A stretch of 6,566 nt of DNA from Chlamydiia bacterium. Lineage in GTDB: Bacteria > Chlamydiota > Chlamydiia > Chlamydiales > JACKPQ01. Position numbers and translations under genes: made by a program. Below, piece after piece: positions 1 through 5,159 of this stretch (position 1 is its first letter; every line of letters begins with the position of its first letter). Location: the NCBI GenBank assembly GCA_030433395.1, contig JAUILX010000057.1, positions 1-6,566 on the forward strand. The letters are read 5' to 3'. Under the pieces are notes generated by a model. The model made no database searches, was not told where the DNA came from, and saw nothing but the letters and a program-made list of their open reading frames with translations.

Positions 1-35
1 TTCCAAATATTTCTAGGTTGTGCGTTTGCTGCCAT
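1..35 (-). CDS. 5' end of an unidentified protein, truncated by the window edge
   Basis: Only the first eleven codons are visible, beginning MAANAQPRNIW and continuing past the left edge. The start is supported by a strong Shine-Dalgarno AGGAG (bases 46-50 on the plus strand, read in reverse) with a 10-base spacer, and by a candidate promoter at 78-106. The product cannot be identified from this fragment. It is on the same strand as the SET gene, which ends at 113, but the promoter-like element between them suggests it may be transcribed separately. Confidence 0.55.
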   Translation of the reverse strand, partial: MAANAQPRNIW

Positions 36-77
36 AATCTTTATTCTCCTGATTTGGTTTTGTTGAACATGCCCATC

Positions 78-106
78 ATTGTCTCAATTTGCTGAATTTA
101 TATCAA
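78..106 (-). promoter_or_regulatory. candidate sigma-70/sigma-66 type promoter for the gene leaving at the left edge
   Basis: Read on the minus strand, TTGATA (101-106, 5 of 6 matches to the -35 consensus) is separated by exactly 17 bases from GACAAT (78-83, 4 of 6 matches to the -10 consensus). Transcription would begin near base 71, leaving a leader of about 35 bases before the ATG at 35. It lies just beyond the stop codon of the SET gene, in the only gap between the two genes. Confidence 0.35.
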
Positions 107-112
107 GATATT

Positions 113-745
113 TTAAAGATCTTTTGGATTGGTGCGTGTGCGCCAATAGTAAGGACCATAATCGTAGGTGAGCTGAGCTCCGGCGGGTATGAGCTCTGTA
201 GAATGGAAGATGATATGACAAAGGTTATCGACGATCATCCAATGAGAGGCGATGTTTGGGTCATCGCTATGGTTAACAAAACGCATCGTGCTGCCACGGT
301 CTTGAGCATCAATCACAAAGGGTGTGTTTTTGTGGGCAATGGTATATCCAAATACGTAGTTGTTTGTTCTATCTTTTCTACGGTTGCGCTTGCGTACAAC
401 ACCTGAGTACTCGCCTATGTAGGTGAAGGCTGGAATGGTTTCAGCCGCAAATAGTCCGTAACCAAGTCGATGATTGATATAGCGAATCATCAGTCGTGGA
501 TGCTTTTGAGCCCGAAAATTCGTCTCGTAAAGGGCGCGAATCCAATCGTTTTCAGCTTTTATATCTGATTTTTTCAGGAGCTTTTTGCATTTACTGCTAA
601 GTTTCTCAATGCTTTGTGGATCTTCAAAGTGAAGCTCATCAAGATACTCAACGTTAAATTTAGATTTATATTCTTTCGGCTCTATCGCTTTTGCTTTGCG
701 AGAGAGCCGATCAAAAATCAGTATAGACCGATGAGTTTCCACCAT
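113..745 (-). CDS. SET-domain protein-lysine methyltransferase, chlamydial NUE/CT737-like
   Basis: This 210-residue protein carries a C-terminal SET domain, which transfers methyl groups from S-adenosylmethionine to lysines. The SAM-binding G-Y-G-L-F-A-A is at about residues 95-101, the N-H-S pseudoknot motif (RFVNHSDDPN) at 155-164, and the catalytic-tyrosine motif LTYDYG at 192-197. No post-SET cysteine cluster is present. The basic, Lys/Glu-rich first 80 residues have no recognisable domain. Length and layout match the chlamydial SET family. The C. trachomatis member NUE is reported as a secreted histone methyltransferase, and the C. pneumoniae member is reported to methylate the chlamydial histone-like Hc1; which target applies here is unknown. 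The start at 745 overlaps the end of the transporter gene by 28 bases, has no strong Shine-Dalgarno and is probably read by translational coupling. The next in-frame ATG is at residue 86, too late to keep the N-terminus. Confidence 0.85.
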   Translation of the reverse strand: MVETHRSILIFDRLSRKAKAIEPKEYKSKFNVEYLDELHFEDPQSIEKLSSKCKKLLKKSDIKAENDWIRALYETNFRAQKHPRLMIRYINHRLGYGLFAAETIPAFTYIGEYSGVVRKRNRRKDRTNNYVFGYTIAHKNTPFVIDAQDRGSTMRFVNHSDDPNIASHWMIVDNLCHIIFHSTELIPAGAQLTYDYGPYYWRTRTNPKDL

Positions 746-2136
746 ACTGCGCCAAGCCCAATAAAGATCAAGATATTGATCACACTAACATAAAAGCCCA
801 GCTTCCACCAGTCTCCAATTTTAACGTAACCTGCTCCGAAGAAAATTGGCGCCGGCCCGCAGCCATAATGAGTCAAGCCTCCAAACAGAGAGCTTGCAAA
901 GCCAAGGCTGAAAACTGCAAGTAGTGGCGGTGTACCCATGGCTGTTGCAAGGACTACAAAAGGTAAGAACATCGCACCAATATGTGCTGCATTACTGGCA
1001 AATAGGTAGTGGGAATAGTAGTAAACTAAAAATAAAACCGTGAAGCCTGCGACCCAGTTTACGCCTTGAAGATGTAACATCACTTGATCGCTAAACCATG
1101 TCATGAAGCCAAGTTTTGTTAAAAAGCCAGCCATCATAAGGAGGATTGAAAACCAAACAAGAATATTCCATGCACCTTTTTCACTAACGATGTCATCCCA
1201 ATTGAGAACTTTTGTAACTAAAAGAATCGACAGTCCTACTGTAGCGGTGACCGCTGGATGAATGCCAATGACTTTTGAACCTGCCCATAATACAATGAGA
1301 AGTCCAAATGTAATCAACATAATGATTTCTGCTGGGCTGATTTTCCCCATGTCTTTTAGGCTTTTCTTAGCAAATTTTTTCGCATCAGGCGTCTCTTTAA
1401 TTTCTGGTGGAAAAACTTTATAGATGAAGTAGGGAACGATGAGCAGTGTTATGAGTCCGGGAACGATAGCTGCTAGCGCCCACTTCCCCCATCCGATAGA
1501 AATGCCAAGCTGCTCTGCAAAGTCAACAATCATAGGATTTCCTGCCATGGCTGTAACAAACATTGCGCTTGTGATCACTGCGCCTTGGAATGCTGTGACA
1601 AAAAGAAAGGCTCCCATTTTGCGAGGACCGTTATGAGGCTCGCTTCCAAATGCTTTACAAAGCGATGAAAGCAACGGGAAAATGACTCCCCCTGTGCGAG
1701 CTGTTAAGCTGGGAATAGCTGAAGCTAAAACAAAATCTGTTGCTACAATCCCATATCCCATTCCAAGCGTACTTTTCCCTAGTAAACTCATCAGGTGGTA
1801 GGCAATGCGAAATCCTAAACCTGTTTGAATGAACCCTCGGGCAATAAAGAATGCAAAGACTATCAACCAAACAATATGGTTGCTAAAGCCACTAGCTGCT
1901 TCTCCAAAAGTAAGGGTCCCTGTAACGGTAGTTAGCATCAAACCAATGAATGCAATGGTACCGATTGGTAAGGGCTTTGTAATAATACCAAGAACTGTAA
2001 AAATAAAAATAGCAAATAAATGCCATGCATCAATTGAAACTCCTTCAGGTGCAGGAACAAACCAAATAATTAAGCCAACTAAAATGCAGGCTAAAAAGAG
2101 CATCACGTTTTTTCTCGAATAGCTAAGTGCTGTCAT
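718..2136 (-). CDS. DASS-family 2-oxoglutarate/malate translocator
   Basis: This is a 472-residue inner-membrane protein with about a dozen hydrophobic segments, of the divalent anion:sodium symporter family and closest in character to the plastid 2-oxoglutarate/malate translocator (SODiT1-type). The two-fold repeated substrate/sodium site is visible: S-L-T-A-R-T at about 143-148 in the first half and S-N-A-A-H at 381-385 in the second, followed by GGLTHYGCGPAP at 419-430. A short charged cytoplasmic loop (about 245-268) separates the halves. Chlamydiae have similar carriers, thought to import host 2-oxoglutarate or other dicarboxylates because their TCA cycle is incomplete; the substrate here is inferred from family only. 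The start at 2136 has AGAGG (2142-2146) five bases upstream. The 3' end overlaps the SET gene, so the two probably share a transcript. Confidence 0.88.
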   Translation of the reverse strand: MTALSYSRKNVMLFLACILVGLIIWFVPAPEGVSIDAWHLFAIFIFTVLGIITKPLPIGTIAFIGLMLTTVTGTLTFGEAASGFSNHIVWLIVFAFFIARGFIQTGLGFRIAYHLMSLLGKSTLGMGYGIVATDFVLASAIPSLTARTGGVIFPLLSSLCKAFGSEPHNGPRKMGAFLFVTAFQGAVITSAMFVTAMAGNPMIVDFAEQLGISIGWGKWALAAIVPGLITLLIVPYFIYKVFPPEIKETPDAKKFAKKSLKDMGKISPAEIIMLITFGLLIVLWAGSKVIGIHPAVTATVGLSILLVTKVLNWDDIVSEKGAWNILVWFSILLMMAGFLTKLGFMTWFSDQVMLHLQGVNWVAGFTVLFLVYYYSHYLFASNAAHIGAMFLPFVVLATAMGTPPLLAVFSLGFASSLFGGLTHYGCGPAPIFFGAGYVKIGDWWKLGFYVSVINILIFIGLGAVWWKLIGLY

Positions 2137-2175
2137 GTCTACCTCTAAATGTAAATTTCTATCGCATTATTACAG

Positions 2176-2193
2176 CCTTATCGATTATAAAGG
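2176..2193. promoter_or_regulatory. divergent promoter region between transporter and osmC, with an imperfect dyad
   Basis: The 79 bases between the two start codons contain a perfect TATAAT facing the transporter (2184-2189 on the minus strand) and an overlapping TATAAA facing osmC (2186-2191). Neither has a convincing -35 box at 16-18 bases. The elements sit in an imperfect inverted repeat, CCTTAT-CGATT-ATAAAGG, with one extra A in the right arm. A single regulator bound here could affect both genes, but that is inference. Confidence 0.35.
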
Positions 2194-2215
2194 AAGAAAA
2201 ATATGGAGAATCCAC

Positions 2216-2647
2216 ATGATCAAATATCCACTAAAATTTAAAGCATCAGCAAAAGCCACACCGGGCATTGCAAACACATGGACATCACAGTCGGAGCAAA
2301 ATAGCCCCATCACTTGTGCAATCCCACCAGAGTTTATGGGGCCAGGCGGAGGCTATTCGCCCGAAGACCTTTATGGACTAGCACTTCTAAACTGTGTGCT
2401 TGCAACATTTAAAGTTTTTGCTGAAAAATCTGGACTTACCTTTACAGAGGTGAACGGAACAGCTGACATCACAATCGATCGCGGCGAAGGAGGCACTCCT
2501 TGGATTAGCCATATCGACCTTCATGCAACACTTTCTGGCGCTTCTGACACAGCAAAAGCCGAGACAGTGCTCCAAGAGTCTAAAAAAGCTTGCATTGTCT
2601 GCAATTCAATGAGAACTGAAGTGAGCTTTGAGACTAGCGTTAGCTAG
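2216..2647 (+). CDS. OsmC/Ohr-family thiol peroxidase
   Basis: This 143-residue cytoplasmic protein has the usual OsmC/Ohr length. The family reduces organic hydroperoxides using a pair of cysteines. Cys60 lies in the helix LYGLALLNCVLATF, matching the first reactive cysteine, and Cys126 in SKKACIVCNSM matches the second. A further Cys129 creates a C-x-x-C that I do not expect at this position; Cys34 is also extra. The G-G-G-Y-S-P-E-D-L segment (44-52) precedes the first cysteine helix, as in the family. The ATG at 2216 is preferred because GGAG at 2205-2208 sits seven bases upstream and the protein then begins MIKYPLKFKA. The frame also has an ATG at 2135, but that would overlap the transporter start and add 27 residues unlike the family. 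The assignment to OsmC rather than Ohr is not settled. Confidence 0.85.
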   Translation: MIKYPLKFKASAKATPGIANTWTSQSEQNSPITCAIPPEFMGPGGGYSPEDLYGLALLNCVLATFKVFAEKSGLTFTEVNGTADITIDRGEGGTPWISHIDLHATLSGASDTAKAETVLQESKKACIVCNSMRTEVSFETSVS

Positions 2648-2656
2648 ATAGTGCCA

Positions 2657-2688
2657 TCAAATTGCTTTTGACAACAAAAGCAATTTGA
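2657..2688. terminator. bidirectional hairpin between convergent genes
   Basis: A perfect 14-bp inverted repeat (2657-2670 and 2675-2688) with a four-base ACAA loop lies 10 bases after the osmC stop and 14 bases after the stop of the minus-strand gene ending at 2702. The position between convergent genes fits a shared terminator. The stem is AT-rich, and neither side has a clear U tract, so it is not a textbook intrinsic terminator; it could also serve as a 3' stability hairpin. Confidence 0.7.
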
Positions 2689-2701
2689 CAACGTAATCTG
2701 G

Positions 2702-3046
2702 TCAAAAAAGCGGAAATCCGCTGCACTTTGTTACTCTAAAACCTTCAGGGTTTTGTTGTATGATTTCTACTAAGGTAAACCACTCGTTTTTGTCATAGCT
2801 AAATAAAAGACCATCTGTATCAGAATCACCGAACGCAACATAAATATTATTTGTAAAAGAACATTTTAGTTTGGCTAAAGTTGCATCAAACAGCTCATTT
2901 TCTAAGTAACAATTTAGCTCAAGACAATCACCTGCCTGAAAGTCAAAAAGATTATAATCTTCTCCTATATTTTCTTGGTTGATGAATGTGCTAGCCGTTA
3001 GGGCTTGGGCCATAGCGATAGAAACCGCAAAAAATAGTTTTTTCAT
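2702..3046 (-). CDS. small exported protein, paralogue 1 of a tandem family
   Basis: This 114-residue protein has a signal peptide (MKK, then a hydrophobic core to about residue 18; likely cleavage after A-M-A at 13 or A18), so it should be exported to the periplasm or beyond. I do not recognise the family. The mature part shares a pattern with the two genes upstream: F-x-A-G-D at 36-40, Y-V at 69-70, F-S at 82-83 and W at 89. Four cysteines (41, 46, 62, 108) could form disulfides; Cys46 aligns with Cys39 of the neighbour. AAGAGG (3055-3060) lies eight bases before the ATG, and the start overlaps the neighbour's stop as ATGA, so the two genes are translationally coupled. The sequence is AT-rich. 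Confidence 0.75.
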   Translation of the reverse strand: MKKLFFAVSIAMAQALTASTFINQENIGEDYNLFDFQAGDCLELNCYLENELFDATLAKLKCSFTNNIYVAFGDSDTDGLLFSYDKNEWFTLVEIIQQNPEGFRVTKCSGFPLF

Positions 3047-3423
3047 TTACACAACCTCTTATTTTTGATGTTTAGGCTACAGTTTATTTCTAAGTCATTG
3101 CTTGGCGAATCAATTGTCAGTCGAAAGTTCCCTCTTTTTGCTCCCAATAAAAGAGCTTCATTAAACTCCATCCAATCATCAAAATCAGCATGCTTATTTT
3201 TGCTAAAAACAAAGTCACCTGACTCATCTGCTTTCACATAGGTAACCTCTTTAAAGGTAAATCTAAAATCATCAATTGAACAATTAAGGGCTTTTCCTTT
3301 GAACGCGCAGCTCAAAGTGAAACGTTCACCTGCATCAAATTCATAGATCTTCTCTTCTTCGTCGTAGGTGTATGCAAGCAAACTACTCGATATAGCCAGC
3401 GTTGCAATCAGAAACTTCTTCAT
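3043..3423 (-). CDS. small exported protein, paralogue 2 of a tandem family
   Basis: This 126-residue protein has an N-terminal signal peptide, MKKFLIATLA plus a short hydrophobic stretch, probably cut after A17; the next residue is Tyr, so it is not a lipoprotein. The mature protein shows F-x-A-G-E at 29-33, F-T-F-K at 55-58, T-Y-V at 61-63, S-G-x-F-x-F-S at 68-74 and W at 84, matching its two neighbours. A four-residue insertion separates the F-S from the W relative to the others. Cysteines 39, 48, 115 and 125 suggest two disulfides in an oxidising compartment. GGGA at about 3434-3437 is a modest ribosome binding site. A promoter-like element (3456-3484) and an upstream terminator suggest it is transcribed separately from the gene at 3536. 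Function is unknown. Confidence 0.75.
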   Translation of the reverse strand: MKKFLIATLAISSSLLAYTYDEEEKIYEFDAGERFTLSCAFKGKALNCSIDDFRFTFKEVTYVKADESGDFVFSKNKHADFDDWMEFNEALLLGAKRGNFRLTIDSPSNDLEINCSLNIKNKRLCK

Positions 3424-3455
3424 AAATGCTTTTCCCGGGTTAAGTGTTTGAACAT

Positions 3456-3484
3456 AGGCTACGATAGGCGCAGCTTTTATTCAA
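3456..3484 (-). promoter_or_regulatory. candidate promoter for the two-gene unit 3423-2702
   Basis: On the minus strand TTGAAT (3479-3484) is followed after exactly 17 bases by TAGCCT (3456-3461), 32 bases before the ATG at 3423. The -10 is a weak match to consensus, but the same TAGCCTA with the same spacing occurs upstream of the related gene starting at 3883. Confidence 0.4.
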
Positions 3485-3494
3485 GAAAGAAAGA

Positions 3495-3529
3495 GCCGAA
3501 TGTATACCGAATGGAACTTTACATTCGGC
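3495..3529 (-). terminator. intrinsic terminator after the gene at 3536-3883
   Basis: Read on the minus strand, the 10-bp stem GCCGAATGTA / TACATTCGGC is perfect, with a 15-base loop, and is followed by the U-rich tract CTCTTTCTTTCTTG. It begins six bases past the stop codon at 3536. The loop contains a second copy of CATTCGG, which could form a competing, shorter hairpin with the same arm. Confidence 0.65.
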
Positions 3530-3535
3530 GATGAG

Positions 3536-3883
3536 TTAGTTTTGTGCTATAATCTCGTAATCGGCTTTAAACTCACCATTATCTCCAGCCCAAAAACCGC
3601 CAGCGTATCCAGTGGGACCAAAATAAGCTTTTAATTCCGTCCATTTTTTTCCGTCATTACTTATGAAAATGCCACTTTTGGGTTCAACTCGAACATGTGT
3701 TGTTTTTTTAAACGTTAGGTCAATAGTGTCTTTAAATTCCATTGTTTGACTAGTGAGCTTTATCTTTAGAGGAATAACCTCGCCAGCCTCAAATGTTGCG
3801 TGAAGATCATCTCCATCTTTATTAGATATGCCTGCGAATGTAGCGCTTGAAATTGCTAAAAAACTAATTATTAATTTTTTCAT
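3536..3883 (-). CDS. small exported protein, paralogue 3 of a tandem family
   Basis: This 115-residue protein begins with a signal peptide (MKKLIISFLA plus ISSATFA, probable cleavage after A17). The mature part follows the same pattern as the two downstream genes: F-x-A-G-E at 31-35, L-T-F-K at 56-59, T-H-V at 62-64, S-G-x-F-x-S at 70-75 and W-x-E at 81-83. It differs in having no cysteine and a Gly-rich stretch (89-103). The alternation of polar and hydrophobic residues suggests a small beta-rich fold; that is inference. AAGGAG (3891-3896) lies seven bases before the ATG, the strongest ribosome binding site of the three. It has its own terminator downstream and a candidate promoter overlapping the end of aroDE. 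Family and function are not recognised. Confidence 0.75.
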   Translation of the reverse strand: MKKLIISFLAISSATFAGISNKDGDDLHATFEAGEVIPLKIKLTSQTMEFKDTIDLTFKKTTHVRVEPKSGIFISNDGKKWTELKAYFGPTGYAGGFWAGDNGEFKADYEIIAQN

Positions 3884-3921
3884 TGTGTTTCTCCTTATAG
3901 GTTTTGGTTGAAACCAGGGCT

Positions 3922-3950
3922 AGGCTATCAAATTTAATTCTCTTTATCAA
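3922..3950 (-). promoter_or_regulatory. candidate promoter for the exported protein at 3536-3883
   Basis: On the minus strand TTGATA (3945-3950, 5 of 6 to consensus) is separated by exactly 17 bases from TAGCCT (3922-3927), 38 bases before the ATG at 3883. The -35 lies inside the last codons of aroDE. The -10 departs from consensus but is identical to that upstream of the paralogue at 3423. Confidence 0.4.
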
Positions 3951-5124
3951 GCCAAATATCAAACTGTCGTTTGGCCTGGGTGTGAAAAAGCTCTTTGCCA
4001 TAATGAACGCTGCAGCTTTTAGCTTTTGCATGTTTGATCAAGGTCGTTTCTTCTGGCTTGCAAATGGTTTCAAACACAGTTGTGTGTGGCAGAATAAAAT
4101 CTGGATGTATTGGGCAATCCTCACTTAGCATGCCACATGAAGTTGCATTAATAAGAATATCATAGGGGCTAATCTGATCGAGTGACAGTGTTTGCTGTCC
4201 ACAAACTGATTTAGCTGTTCGGTTATAAATCTTTAGATCAGCGCTTTTAAGCGCTAGAGCAATGGCTTTTGCGGCACCACCTGCGCCAAGCAATGCAATG
4301 CGTTTGTTTTCTATGGACCCAAGAACATCTAAAACGCCTTGGCCGTCGGTATTAAATGATTGCCAGCCTTTGCCTTTTCTTAGTAACGTATTAATCACTT
4401 TGCCTGGCTCAATAGCTTCTTTGTGCGGAATGGTAGCTGCCAAACCATGAAATGGAAGCTGCTCTGCAAGGGTAAAAAATTCAGATAGCTCATCTGCTCG
4501 GATGCGCATTTTTAAAAAGAAGCAATGTTGATTATGAGTGATGTGAGAGGGGCTTTGCTCAATAGGATCACCGATCAGTCCATACCATGTTTTCTCACTG
4601 CGAGGATAGCGATAAATGGTCGTCAATTCGTCTATAGATAGCTGACCTGGAGCTGTTGGCTCATCAAGGTAGGCATAGGTATGCTCAGAGACAATGCGTG
4701 TGATTTGGCCCAACTCCCCCATGCATAGCCCGATCACGTTTTTACCCTGAGCCCTTAAAGTGCGCGTTGCGATGAGCATGCGCAATGCATCAAGTGTTGA
4801 GTGAGCAGTTGTTGCAAGCTTGTAAATATCTGCTGGCATGGCTTGCATCAACTCTGCAAAAGTCTGCAATAAATTGTCTGGTGTATGATCGATGTGGCGT
4901 GAGCAAATCAAACCATTTTTTCGTAAGGGCCTATCTTGCCAATCACAATCAAAATAGGTAGGCTTATATTGCACATCATTTAAATTGCGTGTTTTTAAAA
5001 TAAGAGGTTTTTTTATCGAGGGAATAAGGGTTTGCAACGAAGGATTGAGATCAAGGCGTAGCTCGACAGCGTCGACACAAGCAGGGATTATTTCTGGTGA
5101 TTTTTTTATGGAGGCAATTAGCAT
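3934..5124 (-). CDS. aroDE: fused 3-dehydroquinate dehydratase (type I) / shikimate dehydrogenase
   Basis: This 396-residue bifunctional cytoplasmic enzyme performs the third and fourth steps of the shikimate pathway. Residues 1 to about 175 are a type I dehydratase: E-L-R-L-D at 21-25, T-R at 45-46, His77/His80 in the catalytic-His region, the Schiff-base lysine K102 in YKLA, T-R-I at 142-144 and A-P-G-Q at 158-161. Residues from about 180 are the NADP-dependent dehydrogenase: GDPIEQSPSH at 185-194, catalytic K235 in TIPHK, N-T-D-G at 258-261, the G-A-G-G-A-A-K nucleotide loop at 280-286, N-R-T at 301-303 and Q383 in the closing helix. Fusion in this order is typical of chlamydiae, where the protein is, from memory, about 478 residues; this one is about 80 shorter through several internal losses. 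The N-terminus MLIASI fits a first beta strand. No Shine-Dalgarno is seen. The gene diverges from aroB. Confidence 0.93.
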   Translation of the reverse strand: MLIASIKKSPEIIPACVDAVELRLDLNPSLQTLIPSIKKPLILKTRNLNDVQYKPTYFDCDWQDRPLRKNGLICSRHIDHTPDNLLQTFAELMQAMPADIYKLATTAHSTLDALRMLIATRTLRAQGKNVIGLCMGELGQITRIVSEHTYAYLDEPTAPGQLSIDELTTIYRYPRSEKTWYGLIGDPIEQSPSHITHNQHCFFLKMRIRADELSEFFTLAEQLPFHGLAATIPHKEAIEPGKVINTLLRKGKGWQSFNTDGQGVLDVLGSIENKRIALLGAGGAAKAIALALKSADLKIYNRTAKSVCGQQTLSLDQISPYDILINATSCGMLSEDCPIHPDFILPHTTVFETICKPEETTLIKHAKAKSCSVHYGKELFHTQAKRQFDIWLDKEN

Positions 5125-5130
5125 AAAATT

Positions 5131-5159
5131 ATGTTACAGTTTTGCCATGATGCAAACAA
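5131..5159 (-). promoter_or_regulatory. candidate promoter for aroDE, giving a possibly leaderless mRNA
   Basis: Read on the minus strand, TTGTTT (5154-5159) and TAACAT (5131-5136, 4 of 6 to consensus) are spaced by 17 bases. The -10 ends six bases before the A of the aroDE ATG at 5124, so transcription would start at or next to the start codon. That would explain the absent ribosome binding site. The -35 lies inside the first codons of aroB. Confidence 0.35.

Noticed and set aside
41..79. Twelve-codon minus-strand frame MMGMFNKTKSGE before the left-edge gene, possible leader peptide
   Set aside because: It has no ribosome binding site, overlaps the candidate -10 box and has no attenuator-like structure after it.
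89..406. Plus-strand open frame opposite the SET gene
   Set aside because: It lies antisense to conserved SET motifs, has no ribosome binding site I can see and resembles no protein family.
2135..2215. Upstream start at 2135 for the OsmC-like protein
   Set aside because: It would overlap the divergent transporter's start codon, lacks a Shine-Dalgarno and adds 27 residues unlike the family; 2216 has GGAG at good spacing.
3884..3933. Short GGTTT/AAACC hairpin between aroDE and the exported protein gene, possible aroDE terminator
   Set aside because: The stem is only five base pairs with no U tract; read-through into the next gene cannot be excluded.
4240..4255. Perfect 16-base palindrome AGCGCTTTTAAGCGCT inside aroDE
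   Set aside because: It is within coding sequence, not near a gene boundary, and is explained by ordinary Ala-Leu-Lys-Ser codons.
4480..4560. Possible frameshift explaining the short segment after S-P-S-H-I-T-H in AroDE
   Set aside because: Conserved sequence is in the same frame on both sides with no stop, so an in-frame loss is simpler than compensating frameshifts.
4985..5146. Upstream start at 4985 for AroB
   Set aside because: The added residues are antisense to the conserved first strands of AroDE and do not resemble AroB. The intermediate ATG at 5108 is kept only as an alternative.
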